The notes beneath the pieces were generated by a model, which made no database searches, was not told the DNA's origin, and saw only the letters and a program-made list of their open reading frames with translations. DNA of 5,497 nt from Vulcanimicrobiota bacterium (lineage in GTDB: Bacteria > Vulcanimicrobiota > Vulcanimicrobiia > Vulcanimicrobiales > Vulcanimicrobiaceae). Positions 1 to 5,497 of this stretch are shown piece after piece; position 1 is the first letter of the stretch; the number at the start of each line of letters is the position of its first letter. The translations under genes and the position numbers were made by a program. Location: assembly GCA_019233415.1 (NCBI GenBank), contig JAFAMK010000116.1, forward strand, positions 1-5,497, read 5' to 3'.

Positions 1-862
1 CCGCGGCGGCGGCCGGCACGAACGCGATCCAGGGGAAGAAGCCGAGGATCAGCACCGGCAGGTAGTACCAGAACGGTCCGGTCTGGTTCTCGATCACGCC
101 GGTGTAGCGGCCGAAGGTGTAGTGTCCGATCAGCTCGGCGAGCGCGCGCGGGCCGACGCGCACGGCGAGCGCGACGAACCACGGCAGGGTCACCGCGAGG
201 TACGCGACGAGCGCGAGCGCGATTGCGCGCCGGCGCGGCGCCGCCAGCCGGCCGGAGCGGCGCTCCCATAGCAGCCATACGCCGACGACGAGCACCGTGA
301 TCACCGGCGCGACCGGTCCCTTCGCGAGCGTTCCGATCGCGAGCGCGAGCGCGCCGCAGACGAACGCGGTGTCGCGCCGGCGCGGGCTTCCCGACGGCTC
401 GAACGCGCGATACCACCACAGCACCGCCGCGGCGACCGCGAAGTCGAGTAGCGCGTCCATGATCGCGAGGCGCCCAACGATCGCCTGCATGAGGCTCGTC
501 GAGAGCACGATCGCCGCGACCATCCCGGCGCGCTCGCCGGCGATGCGCGCCGTCGCGTAGCCGACCGCGCCGCCCATCGCGATCGTCGCCAGCGCCGACG
601 GCAAACGCAACGCGAACGCGCCGGTGCCGAACAGCTTCGCGAAGCCGGCCGCGATCCAGAAGTACAGTGGCGGCTGCACGAACCACGGCTGCCCGTTCAG
701 GTGCATGACGACCCAGTCGTGCGTCAGCAGAATCTCGCGAGCGACTTCGCCGTAGGCCGTCTCGCTGTTGTCCCACAGCGTCCCGATCGCGAGCCCCGGC
801 AGGGTAACGAGCGCAGCGAAGAGGGCGCCGAGGAGAGCCGCGCGCGCGGGGACGGATCGCAT
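1..862 (-). CDS. ArnT/PMT-like membrane glycosyltransferase, N-terminal part (GT-C fold), truncated by window edge
   Basis: An open frame runs leftwards from an ATG at 862 to the window edge, giving 287 residues with no stop. The family normally has 450-600 residues, so the C-terminal half is missing. The protein begins with a hydrophobic helix (about residues 8-29), followed by a loop with D31 and E34 and then AREI, HDW, LNG and QPPLYFW (residues 41-69). This is the first external loop of ArnT/PMT-type enzymes, where acidic residues bind the lipid-phosphate sugar donor; here KPPL reads QPPL. GRLAIMDALLDF (130-141), LAKGPVAPV (179-187) and the later YYLPVLILGFFPW (266-278) are also family hallmarks. 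Several more membrane helices are evident. Such proteins move a sugar from a polyprenyl-phosphate carrier to a lipid or protein on the outer face of the inner membrane; the acceptor cannot be told. No clear Shine-Dalgarno precedes the ATG, so the start is reasonable but not certain. It is divergent from the heme operon and probably unrelated to it. Confidence 0.85.
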   Translation of the reverse strand, partial: MRSVPARAALLGALFAALVTLPGLAIGTLWDNSETAYGEVAREILLTHDWVVMHLNGQPWFVQPPLYFWIAAGFAKLFGTGAFALRLPSALATIAMGGAVGYATARIAGERAGMVAAIVLSTSLMQAIVGRLAIMDALLDFAVAAAVLWWYRAFEPSGSPRRRDTAFVCGALALAIGTLAKGPVAPVITVLVVGVWLLWERRSGRLAAPRRRAIALALVAYLAVTLPWFVALAVRVGPRALAELIGHYTFGRYTGVIENQTGPFWYYLPVLILGFFPWIAFVPAAAA

Positions 863-881
863 CTGCTGGAAGATAGGGCTT
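863..881. promoter_or_regulatory. 19-bp gap between divergent start codons
   Basis: Only 19 bp separate the ATG of the leftward glycosyltransferase (862) from the GTG of the rightward heme operon (882). This is too short to hold two promoters, so each promoter must lie inside the opposite gene's 5' coding region, or one start is wrong. I found no convincing -10/-35 pair on either strand near it. The only signal I can support inside it is the ribosome binding site listed separately. Confidence 0.5.
868..872 (+). promoter_or_regulatory. Ribosome binding site deciding the GTG start of the sirC-hemC-hemD fusion
   Basis: GGAAG lies 9 nt before the GTG at 882. This supports the GTG, which puts the conserved N-terminal YPVALSVRGRRALVIGGG directly at the start of the protein, as in siroheme synthases. 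The longer in-frame ATG at 768 would add 38 residues that do not look like the family. Confidence 0.6.
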
Positions 882-2807
882 GTGTATCCCGTCGCCCTCT
901 CGGTGCGCGGTCGCCGCGCCCTCGTCATCGGCGGCGGCGTGGTCGCCGAACGCAAGGTCCGCGGTCTCCTTGCCGCACAGGCCGAGGTCGTCGTCGTCAG
1001 CCCGGCGCTCACGCCGCCGCTGGCGGCGCTCGCCGAGGCGGGTGCGATCGGGTGGGAGCCGCGCGGCTTCGTGCCGGGCGACGTGGCCGGCGCGTTCCTC
1101 GCCTTCGCGGCGACCGACGACGACGCGACGAACGCCGCGGTCAGCGCCGGCGCGCGCGCGGCCGGCGTCCTCGTCAACGACGCCTCCGACGCTGCGCGCG
1201 GCGACTTCGCGACGCCGGCCGTCCACCGTGCGGGACCGCTCACGGTCACGGTCGACTCGGGCGGGCTCTCGCCGTCGTTCACGCGGCGCATCCGCGACGA
1301 GCTGGCGCTGCAGTTCGACGCACGCTACGCGCGGGCGGCGCGCACGCTCGGCGCGCTGCGCGAGCGGGTTCGCGCGGTCGTCCCGGCGGAGCGCCGCGCC
1401 GCGGTGATGCAGCACTTCGCGGAGCGCGACGTCGACGAGCTGGCCGCGATGCTGCCCGGCGCGGTCGAGCACGAGGTCGAGCGCGCCGCCGAGACCCTCG
1501 CCGGCGTCGTCCCCGTGCAAGTCGCGCCGCTGGTCTGCGCGTCGCGGGCGAGCACGCTCGCGCTGACACAGGCGCGCACGGTGATGGCGGCGCTCGCGCA
1601 GGCCGGCGTGCCGTCGACGATCCTCGAGGTCACGACGCGCGGCGACGCCGTTCAGGACCGCTCGATCGCGGCGATCGGGACCGACAACGTCTTCGTCAAG
1701 GAGCTGGAGCACGCGCTGCGCGAGCGGCGGGCCGACTACGCGGTCCACTCGTGCAAAGACTTGCCGAGCACGGTCGCCGACGACATGGCGCTGGCCGCGG
1801 TCACCGCGCGCGCCGACGCGCGCGACGCGTTCTGCAGCGAGCGCTACGCGAGCTTCGACGCGCTGCCGGCCGGTGCGCGAGTCGGGACCTCGTCGCCGCG
1901 CCGGCGCGCGCAGCTGCGCGCGCTGCGGCCCGACCTCGTCTACGACGACGTGCGCGGCAACGTCGACACGCGGCTGCGCAAGCTGCGCGAGGGGCAGTAC
2001 GAGGCGATCGTGTTGGCCTTCGCGGGGCTCGAACGGCTCGGCGCGCGCGCGACCCACACCGTCCCGTTCCCGCTCGACGTGCTGACCCCGGCGGTCGGCC
2101 AGGGCGCACTGGCGCTGGAGACGCGCGCCGGCGACCCGCTCGCGGGCCGGCTGACGATGCTGGTCGGCGACCCGGTGACGACGCTCGCGGTGCGGGCCGA
2201 GCGCGCCTTCCTGCGGACGCTGCGGGGCGGCTGTCAGGCGCCGGTCGGCTGCCATGCGACCTGGGCCGACGGGCGGCTCGCGGTCGTCGGCGCAATCGCG
2301 GCAGCGGACGGGAGCGAGGTCGTGCGCGGCGGGCGGGACGCCGTGGTGGGGGTCGGCGAGATCGCTGCTGCCGAGGCGCTGGCGACGGCGCTCGCCGAGG
2401 AGCTGCTCGCGGTCGGCGGCGCGGCGCTGCTCGGCGGCGGCCCGCTGCGCGGGCGGGTCTTCCTGCTGCCCCGGACCCAGGACCGTCCGAGCCGGATCGC
2501 CCCGGCGCTCCGCGAGGCCGGTGCCGAGGTCGTCGAGGCGGCCGACAGCGCCGCCGCGGCCCAGGCACTCGGCGCCCGGGTCCCGACCGCGATCCTCTTC
2601 CCCTCGTCGGGGTCGGTCGGCGCCGTACGCGAGTATCTGGCCGGGCTTCGTGTCGAAGGACACCGACCGGTCGTCGCCGCGATGGGGCCCTCGTCGTCGG
2701 AGACGGCCGAGGCCCACGGCTGGCCCCCCGACGTCGTTGCACCCTCCGCGGAGGTTGGAGCGTTCGTACAGACCGTGACCCGCTTCGTCCTGGAGAACGG
2801 CGCATGA
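882..2807 (+). CDS. hemC: Three-part fusion: precorrin-2 dehydrogenase (SirC/CysG-N) + porphobilinogen deaminase (HemC) + half-size uroporphyrinogen-III synthase (HemD)
   Basis: The protein has 641 residues from a GTG start with a good ribosome binding site. Residues 1-205 are the NAD-binding SirC/CysG-N unit: GGGVVAERK (17-25), TDDDATN (78-84), the NDASDAARGDF segment (99-109), GGLSPSF (127-133), then a helical part. It would oxidise precorrin-2 to sirohydrochlorin. Residues about 213-513 are a full HemC, which joins four porphobilinogens into hydroxymethylbilane. It shows the SRASTLALTQ start, AVHSCKDLP with catalytic Asp293, GTSSPRRR (335-342) and RGN (358-360) with R364 for substrate binding, and GGCQAPVG with Cys451, which carries the dipyrromethane cofactor. 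Residues about 522-641 resemble only the second half of HemD: GRVFLLPR, then REAGAEVVEA, LFPSSGSV and AAMGPSSSETAEAHG. A normal HemD has about 250 residues; this module has about 120. The frame shows no break and codon use is uniform, so a simple frameshift is unlikely. It is the first gene of the operon, overlapping hemB by ATGA. Domains 1 and 2 are secure; activity of the HemD module is open. Confidence 0.93.
   Translation: MYPVALSVRGRRALVIGGGVVAERKVRGLLAAQAEVVVVSPALTPPLAALAEAGAIGWEPRGFVPGDVAGAFLAFAATDDDATNAAVSAGARAAGVLVNDASDAARGDFATPAVHRAGPLTVTVDSGGLSPSFTRRIRDELALQFDARYARAARTLGALRERVRAVVPAERRAAVMQHFAERDVDELAAMLPGAVEHEVERAAETLAGVVPVQVAPLVCASRASTLALTQARTVMAALAQAGVPSTILEVTTRGDAVQDRSIAAIGTDNVFVKELEHALRERRADYAVHSCKDLPSTVADDMALAAVTARADARDAFCSERYASFDALPAGARVGTSSPRRRAQLRALRPDLVYDDVRGNVDTRLRKLREGQYEAIVLAFAGLERLGARATHTVPFPLDVLTPAVGQGALALETRAGDPLAGRLTMLVGDPVTTLAVRAERAFLRTLRGGCQAPVGCHATWADGRLAVVGAIAAADGSEVVRGGRDAVVGVGEIAAAEALATALAEELLAVGGAALLGGGPLRGRVFLLPRTQDRPSRIAPALREAGAEVVEAADSAAAAQALGARVPTAILFPSSGSVGAVREYLAGLRVEGHRPVVAAMGPSSSETAEAHGWPPDVVAPSAEVGAFVQTVTRFVLENGA
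2792..2796 (+). promoter_or_regulatory. Ribosome binding site of hemB inside the end of the fusion gene
   Basis: GGAGA lies 7 nt before the hemB ATG at 2804 and within the last codons of the upstream gene. Together with the ATGA start/stop overlap it supports this start and translational coupling. Confidence 0.6.
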
Positions 2808-3802
2808 ACCTCGCCGAACGCACCCGCATCCTGACCCGCCCCCGGCGGCTCCGTTCCAGCCCGGCGATGCGTGCGCTCGTCCGCGAGACGCGGATCAACC
2901 ACGACGGGCTGGTTCAGCCGCTGTTCGTCGCCGAGGGCCGGGACGTCGTCGAGCCGATCAGCTCGATGCCCGGCGTCTCGCGCTACTCGGTCGACGCGGT
3001 CGTGCGCGAGTGCCGCGAGCTGGACGCGGTCGGCGTGCGCGCAGTGCTGTTGTTCGGCATTCCCGACAACGACGCGAAGGACGCGCACGCGACGGTCAAC
3101 TACGACCCGAACGGGATCGTGCAGCGCGCCGCGCGCGCGATCAAGGATGCGCTGCCGCACCTGCTCGTCATCGCCGACCTGTGCAACTGCGAGTACACCG
3201 ACCACGGGCACTGCGGGATCCTCGACCCGACCGGCGACGTCGACAACGACCGCACGCTGGAAGTGCTCGCGAAGACGGCGTTGACTTACGCCCGCGCCGG
3301 CGTCGACGTCGTCGCGCCGTCCGACATGATGGACGGGCGCGTCGCGGCGATCCGCGCGGCGCTCGACGACGAGGGTTTCACCAAGACCGCGATCATGTCG
3401 TACGCGGCGAAGTACGCGTCGGCGTTCTACGGGCCGTTCCGTGAGGCGGCCGAGTCGACGCCGTCGTTCGGCGACCGCCGCACCTACCAGATGGACCCGG
3501 CCAACGGGCGCGAGGCGATCAAGGAAGTGCTGCTCGACGTCGAGGAAGGCGCCGACATCGTGATGGTCAAGCCGGCAATGGCCTACCTCGACGTCGTCCG
3601 CGCGGTTCGCGAGACGACCGATCTGCCCGTCGCGACGTACCATGTCAGCGGCGAGTACGCGATGCTGAAAGCCGCCGCGCGCAACGGCTGGATCGACGAG
3701 GAGCGCGCGGTCGACGAGACGCTGACGGCGATGGCGCGCGCCGGCGCCGACATCATCATCACCTACTTCGCGAAGGACTATCTCGCGAGGCAGCGCGCGT
3801 GA
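2804..3802 (+). CDS. hemB: Porphobilinogen synthase (delta-aminolevulinic acid dehydratase)
   Basis: This cytosolic enzyme condenses two 5-aminolevulinates into porphobilinogen, the substrate of the HemC domain encoded just upstream. The 332-residue length is normal. The N-terminal RPRRLRSSPAMR and the GLVQPLFV segment are typical arm and first-strand sequences. The two Schiff-base lysines are K203 in SYAAKYASAFYGPF and K256 in MVKPAMAYLD. DLCNCEYTDHGHCG (125-138) supplies three cysteines, C127, C129 and C137, the zinc-binding triad of zinc-dependent HemB, in place of the aspartate-rich version of magnesium-type enzymes. RRTYQMDPAN (225-234) is also conserved. The ATG overlaps the preceding stop as ATGA and has its own ribosome binding site. 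Its own stop overlaps the next start as GTGA. Nothing appears damaged. Confidence 0.97.
   Translation: MNLAERTRILTRPRRLRSSPAMRALVRETRINHDGLVQPLFVAEGRDVVEPISSMPGVSRYSVDAVVRECRELDAVGVRAVLLFGIPDNDAKDAHATVNYDPNGIVQRAARAIKDALPHLLVIADLCNCEYTDHGHCGILDPTGDVDNDRTLEVLAKTALTYARAGVDVVAPSDMMDGRVAAIRAALDDEGFTKTAIMSYAAKYASAFYGPFREAAESTPSFGDRRTYQMDPANGREAIKEVLLDVEEGADIVMVKPAMAYLDVVRAVRETTDLPVATYHVSGEYAMLKAAARNGWIDEERAVDETLTAMARAGADIIITYFAKDYLARQRA
3787..3790 (+). promoter_or_regulatory. Ribosome binding site of the MobA-like gene
   Basis: GAGG in the last hemB codons lies 8 nt before the GTG at 3799. It supports a GTG start overlapping the hemB stop as GTGA. Confidence 0.5.
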
Positions 3803-4383
3803 GCAAGGCCGGAGTCTGCATTCTCGCCGGCGGCGAGGCGACGCGCTTGCCGGGGAAGCTCACGCTAAGCGTCGGCGACGCGCCGATGCTGGTGCGCGTC
3901 TACCGCAACGTCTCGCCCGGGCGCGAGACCTGGCTTTCGGTGAAAGGCGCGTTGCCCGAGGAGATCGCGAAGCACGTCGACGCACCGCGCGTCGTCGACC
4001 GCTGGCCGCTGCGCGGCCCGCTCTCGGGACTGCTCTCGACGTTCAGCGAGATGCGAACCGAGTGGGTCTTCGCGGTCGCCGGCGACGCGCCGTTCGTCGA
4101 TGCCGCGTTCGTCGACCGGCTCGAAGCGTATGCGTCGCCGCAGTACGACGCGATCGTCCCCGCGCACGACGTCGATGCGCGCCGCATCGAGCCGCTCGCC
4201 GCGCTCTACCGGCGCGAGGCGTTCCTGCGCGAAGGGACGCCGGTGCTGCTCGGCGGCCAGGGGGCATTGCGGCTCGTGATCGACCGGCTGCGCGCGCGCT
4301 TCGTCCCGGTCGGCGAGGACCCCGTGTTCGAGAACGTCAACACCCCGGCCGACTACGACCGGATTCGCACGGTGCTCTCGTGA
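3799..4383 (+). CDS. MobA-like nucleotidyltransferase (probable molybdenum cofactor guanylyltransferase)
   Basis: The 194-residue product has the Rossmann-like fold of the MobA/IspD/GlmU-type nucleotidyltransferases. The nucleotide-binding loop ILAGGEATRLPGK (8-20) opens the protein, RGPLSGLLS (72-80) matches the GPLAG motif, VAGDAPFVD (93-101) carries the metal-binding aspartate D96 in the place of MobA's DMPF, and NVNTPADY (179-186) is the usual C-terminal signature. MobA joins GMP from GTP to molybdopterin, making the guanine dinucleotide cofactor of DMSO-reductase-family enzymes. The size and motif order fit MobA best. The loop is about two residues shorter than the usual RMGxDK form, so another NTP substrate, such as CTP in MocA-type enzymes, cannot be excluded. 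It sits between hemB and hemL, overlapping both by GTGA, so it is surely co-transcribed with heme genes; no other molybdenum gene is in view. The family call is firm, the exact substrate is not. Confidence 0.85.
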   Translation: MSKAGVCILAGGEATRLPGKLTLSVGDAPMLVRVYRNVSPGRETWLSVKGALPEEIAKHVDAPRVVDRWPLRGPLSGLLSTFSEMRTEWVFAVAGDAPFVDAAFVDRLEAYASPQYDAIVPAHDVDARRIEPLAALYRREAFLREGTPVLLGGQGALRLVIDRLRARFVPVGEDPVFENVNTPADYDRIRTVLS

Positions 4384-5497
4384 GCGAACGGCCGGGCAGC
4401 GAGCGCGCGTTCGCCGCGGCGAAGCGCGTCATCCCCGGCGGCGTCAACTCGACCGTCCGCGCATTCAAGGCGGTCGGCGGCACGCCCGTCTTCGTGCGCG
4501 AAGCGCACGGCGCGTACCTGACCGACCTCGACGGTAACCGCTATCTCGACTACGTGTTGTCGTGGGGTCCGATGATCGCGGGCCACGCGCATCCCGCGGT
4601 CGTCGGCGCAGTGCAGCGCGCGGCCGAGCGCGGAACGTCGTTCGGAGCGCCGACGGAGTACGAGACCGAGCTGGCCGAGCTGATCGTCGCGGCGGTGCCG
4701 TCGGTCGAAAAGGTGCGGTTCTGCTCGTCGGGGACCGAGGCGACGGCGAACGCGGTGCGCCTCGCGCGCGGCTACACCGGGCGCGACAAGTTCGTCAAGT
4801 TCGAAGGCTGCTACCACGGCTCGGCCGACCCGTTCCTGATCGCAGCCGGGTCGAGCGCGCTGACGATGGGCGTGCCGAACTCGAAGGGCGTCCCGGCGGG
4901 AACCGCGCGCGACACGCTCATCGTCCCGTTCAACGACGCGGCGGCGGTGCGCGCGGCGTTCGAGCACAACCCCGGCGAGATTGCGGCGGTGATCGTCGAG
5001 CCGTACGCCGGGAACATGGGTTTCGTCCACCCGCTGCCGGGTTTTCTCGCATCGCTGCGGCGGCTGACGCAGGATCATGGCGCGCTGCTGATCTTCGACG
5101 AGGTGATGACCGGCTTCCGTGCCGCGCGCGGCGGCGTGCAGGTGCGCGAGGGGGTGCTGCCCGACCTGACGACGCTCGGCAAGGTCATCGGCGGCGGGTT
5201 CCCGGTCGGCGCGTTCGGCGGCCGGCGCGACCTGATGGAGCGGATGGCGCCGACGGGACCGGTCTACCAGGCGGGAACGCTGAGCGGGAACCCGCTTGCA
5301 ATGGCTGCCGGAGCGGCTACCCTGCAGGAGCTGATTGCGCGAAAGGACGAAATCTACCCGAGGCTGGAGTCCTTCGGCATGGCGCTGGTGGAAGGCATTT
5401 TGGCGGCGGCCCGGGAAGCCGGGGTTGGGGTCACCGCGAACAGGGTAGGGAGCATGTTCACCTGGTTTTTCCGTGACGGTCAAGTAACGGATTTCGC
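4380..5497 (+). CDS. hemL: Glutamate-1-semialdehyde 2,1-aminomutase, truncated at right window edge
   Basis: This PLP enzyme converts glutamate-1-semialdehyde to 5-aminolevulinate, the entry compound of the pathway, and so marks the C5 route. The first 372 residues of about 430 are present. IPGGVNSTVRAF (18-29) is the classic N-terminus, SSGTEATANAVRLAR (116-130) and GCYHG (143-147) are cofactor-site segments, DEVMTGFR (240-247) contains D240 for the PLP ring nitrogen, and K268 in TLGKVIGGGFPVGAFGG forms the Schiff base. AGTLSGNP (298-305) is also conserved, and these together separate it from ordinary class-III aminotransferases. The GTG start overlaps the preceding stop as GTGA. No clear Shine-Dalgarno precedes it, so translation probably depends on coupling. 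From about 5295 codon use changes: 19 of the last 67 codons end in A or T, against 24 of the first 305, and AGG arginine codons appear. The reading frame and family match continue across the change. Confidence 0.95.
   Translation, partial: MSERPGSERAFAAAKRVIPGGVNSTVRAFKAVGGTPVFVREAHGAYLTDLDGNRYLDYVLSWGPMIAGHAHPAVVGAVQRAAERGTSFGAPTEYETELAELIVAAVPSVEKVRFCSSGTEATANAVRLARGYTGRDKFVKFEGCYHGSADPFLIAAGSSALTMGVPNSKGVPAGTARDTLIVPFNDAAAVRAAFEHNPGEIAAVIVEPYAGNMGFVHPLPGFLASLRRLTQDHGALLIFDEVMTGFRAARGGVQVREGVLPDLTTLGKVIGGGFPVGAFGGRRDLMERMAPTGPVYQAGTLSGNPLAMAAGAATLQELIARKDEIYPRLESFGMALVEGILAAAREAGVGVTANRVGSMFTWFFRDGQVTDF

Noticed and set aside
297..560. 87-residue plus-strand open frame at the left end
   Set aside because: It is antisense to the glycosyltransferase, has a low-complexity composition, and has no ribosome binding site or family motif.
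768..881. In-frame ATG extension of the fusion gene (38 extra residues)
   Set aside because: The extra residues are arginine/alanine-rich, do not resemble the family, and overlap the glycosyltransferase coding region. The GTG at 882 has a ribosome binding site and starts exactly at the conserved N-terminus.
863..881. Possible -10-like CTATCT on the minus strand just before the glycosyltransferase ATG
   Set aside because: It has no matching -35 at a sensible distance and is too close to the start codon except for a leaderless mRNA, so it is not supportable by eye.
701..2803. Long open frame in front of hemB in the same frame
   Set aside because: It is a low-complexity arginine/alanine/glycine shadow of the fusion gene in another frame. 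Only the part from 2804 (hemB) has family motifs.
2234..3643. 469-residue open frame on the minus strand opposite hemD/hemB
   Set aside because: Its composition is that of an antisense shadow in GC-rich DNA (Arg, Val, Asp, His rich) with no recognisable motif, and it lies opposite the certain gene hemB.
4562..5476. 304-residue plus-strand open frame inside hemL
   Set aside because: It is an alternate-frame shadow of hemL with low-complexity Arg/Gly/Ala content.
4353..5483. 376-residue open frame on the minus strand opposite hemL
   Set aside because: It lies opposite hemL, which has complete family motifs. The translation is arginine-rich and shows no domain.
1..5497. Runs of alternating GC (GCGCGCGC) as possible repeats or structured elements
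   Set aside because: They follow from Ala/Arg codons in GC-rich coding sequence and show no regular spacing, palindromic unit or conserved repeat.

Overview
The window is a compact, very GC-rich stretch of bacterial chromosome in which nearly every base is coding and most third codon positions are G or C. It holds most of a tetrapyrrole (heme/siroheme) biosynthesis operon that uses the C5 (glutamate) route. A divergently transcribed membrane glycosyltransferase lies at the left edge. The organism cannot be named from this sequence alone. GC-rich lineages such as Eremiobacterota (WPS-2), Chloroflexota or Actinomycetota would all fit, and this is only a guess. No mobile element, tRNA, rRNA, CRISPR array or clear terminator was seen.

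Layout: (1) 1-862, minus strand: the N-terminal 287 residues of an ArnT/PMT-like (GT-C fold) membrane glycosyltransferase, cut by the window edge. (2) 863-881: a 19-bp gap between two divergent start codons. (3) 882-2807, plus strand: a 641-residue fusion of a precorrin-2 dehydrogenase (SirC/CysG N-terminal) domain, a complete porphobilinogen deaminase (HemC), and a module of about 120 residues matching only half of uroporphyrinogen-III synthase (HemD). (4) 2804-3802: hemB, a porphobilinogen synthase with the cysteine-rich zinc site. (5) 3799-4383: a MobA-like nucleotidyltransferase. (6) 4380-5497: hemL, glutamate-1-semialdehyde aminomutase, cut by the right edge.

The four plus-strand genes are joined by 4-bp overlaps (ATGA, GTGA, GTGA) and must be one translationally coupled transcript. 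Together HemL makes 5-aminolevulinate, HemB makes porphobilinogen, HemC makes hydroxymethylbilane, the HemD-like module would close it to uroporphyrinogen III, and the SirC domain would act on the siroheme/cobalamin branch after methylation. Glutamyl-tRNA reductase (hemA) and the uroporphyrinogen-III methyltransferase are not in the window.

The main points for a second look are the three-part fusion with its half-size HemD, the MobA-like gene inside a heme operon, the tightly packed divergent starts, and an abrupt change in codon use in the last 200 bases of hemL.
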